Shown piece after piece: positions 5,400-5,703 of a DNA stretch of 5,703 bases. Made by a program: the position numbers and the translations under genes. Within the stretch, counting starts at the first letter, position 1. The number at the start of each line of letters is the position of its first letter. The notes beneath the pieces are model-generated. The model ran no database searches and was not told the DNA's origin. It saw only the letters and a program-made list of their open reading frames with translations. This DNA is from CAZRZN01 sp964604565 (GTDB lineage: Bacteria; Pseudomonadota; Alphaproteobacteria; Rhodobacterales; Rhodobacteraceae), in the NCBI GenBank assembly GCA_964604565.1, contig CAZRZN010000268.1, positions 1 to 5,703 of the forward strand, in the 5' to 3' direction.

Positions 5400-5703
5400 G
5401 CCCGCAGTCCCACAACTGCTGTGGGCCTTCGTATCGCCGCGATCCTTTGTCCAAAAATGCATTTTCCACGCCGCGCATCTTCTCAAGAAGTGTTGCGTAA
5501 TACCGGTATTTCGCCGCCGCGTTGGGATGCGCTCCCCAGGCCGTGGCGCGTGCGATCTTGTCCGCGAACTGCGCGGTAAAAACGAAATACGCCATGGTCA
5601 GCAACACGTCCGGGGACGGCGGCAAGTTGCCGTAATGCGATCCGGTCAACCGACTCTGTCCATCCCGCCGCACCAGCGGCGTCTTGTGTCTTGGTGATTT
5701 CTG
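5386..5703 (-). CDS. Unrecognised protein, C-terminal 105 residues (gene continues past the right edge)
   Basis: On the minus strand a frame is open from the right edge (nt 5703) to a TGA at 5386-5388. A GTG at 5671-5673 could start a 95-residue protein, but the frame stays open upstream and no Shine-Dalgarno precedes the GTG, so a longer gene cut by the window is more likely. The visible part has a hydrophobic helix-like stretch, DVLLTMAYFVFTAQFADKI, an aromatic and basic segment, AAAKYRYYATLLEKMRG, and a Cys/Trp-rich end, QLWDCGLMCW. I do not recognise the family. The codons resemble genuine coding sequence, though third positions are less GC-rich than in its neighbours. The plus-strand frame over the same DNA is rich in Arg/Cys/Pro and looks like a shadow. 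The gene converges on the sulfotransferase gene with a 14-nt overlap, leaving no room for a terminator between them. Confidence 0.65.
   Translation of the reverse strand, partial: QKSPRHKTPLVRRDGQSRLTGSHYGNLPPSPDVLLTMAYFVFTAQFADKIARATAWGAHPNAAAKYRYYATLLEKMRGVENAFLDKGSRRYEGPQQLWDCGLMCW

Noticed and set aside
5400..5697. Plus-strand coding continuation after the sulfotransferase
   Set aside because: The plus frame through here gives a Cys/Arg-rich product unlike a folded protein, whereas the minus frame is better balanced and open to the window edge.

Overview
The window looks like chromosomal DNA from a GC-rich alphaproteobacterium, most likely a member of the Rhodobacteraceae/Roseobacter group. 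The reasons are the strong G/C preference at third codon positions, many long antisense open frames, and the look of the proteins: an MetA with the MPITLPSDLPAF start, a single-domain PPK2 and a WHG-type TetR regulator. The placement rests on recognition by eye, not on a search. No mobile element, CRISPR array, tRNA or rRNA was seen.

Layout: (1) nt 1-794, the 3' part of a P-loop ATPase/kinase-like gene of unknown role, cut by the left edge inside its Walker A motif. (2) nt 795-955, a 161-nt intergenic region with a strong hairpin just after the ATPase stop, then a metA leader that can fold into two competing structures or one H-type pseudoknot covering the metA Shine-Dalgarno. (3) nt 956-1897, metA, predicted to be acetyl-CoA specific. 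(4) nt 1914-2885, a membrane-anchored alpha/beta hydrolase 16 nt behind metA, probably in the same transcript. (5) nt 2886-2948, a short gap with a possible promoter and nested palindromes. (6) nt 2949-3815, ppk2, followed 17 nt later by (7) nt 3833-4453, a TetR-family regulator, probably co-transcribed. (8) nt 4454-4541, a gap with two overlapping, mutually exclusive inverted repeats. (9) nt 4542-5399, a PAPS-type sulfotransferase in which the usual lysine of the 5'-phosphosulfate loop is glutamine. (10) nt 5386-5703 on the minus strand, the C-terminal part of an unrecognised protein entering from the right edge and overlapping the sulfotransferase end by 14 nt.

The genes do not form one obvious pathway. 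They read as small housekeeping and accessory units: methionine biosynthesis (metA, perhaps with the hydrolase), polyphosphate/nucleotide metabolism with a dedicated regulator (ppk2-tetR), and sulfate transfer to an unknown acceptor. The observation most worth testing is the metA leader. It does not match the SAM-II or SAM/SAH signatures as I recall them, but it has the same general architecture: a pseudoknot whose 3' strand contains the ribosome binding site of a methionine gene.
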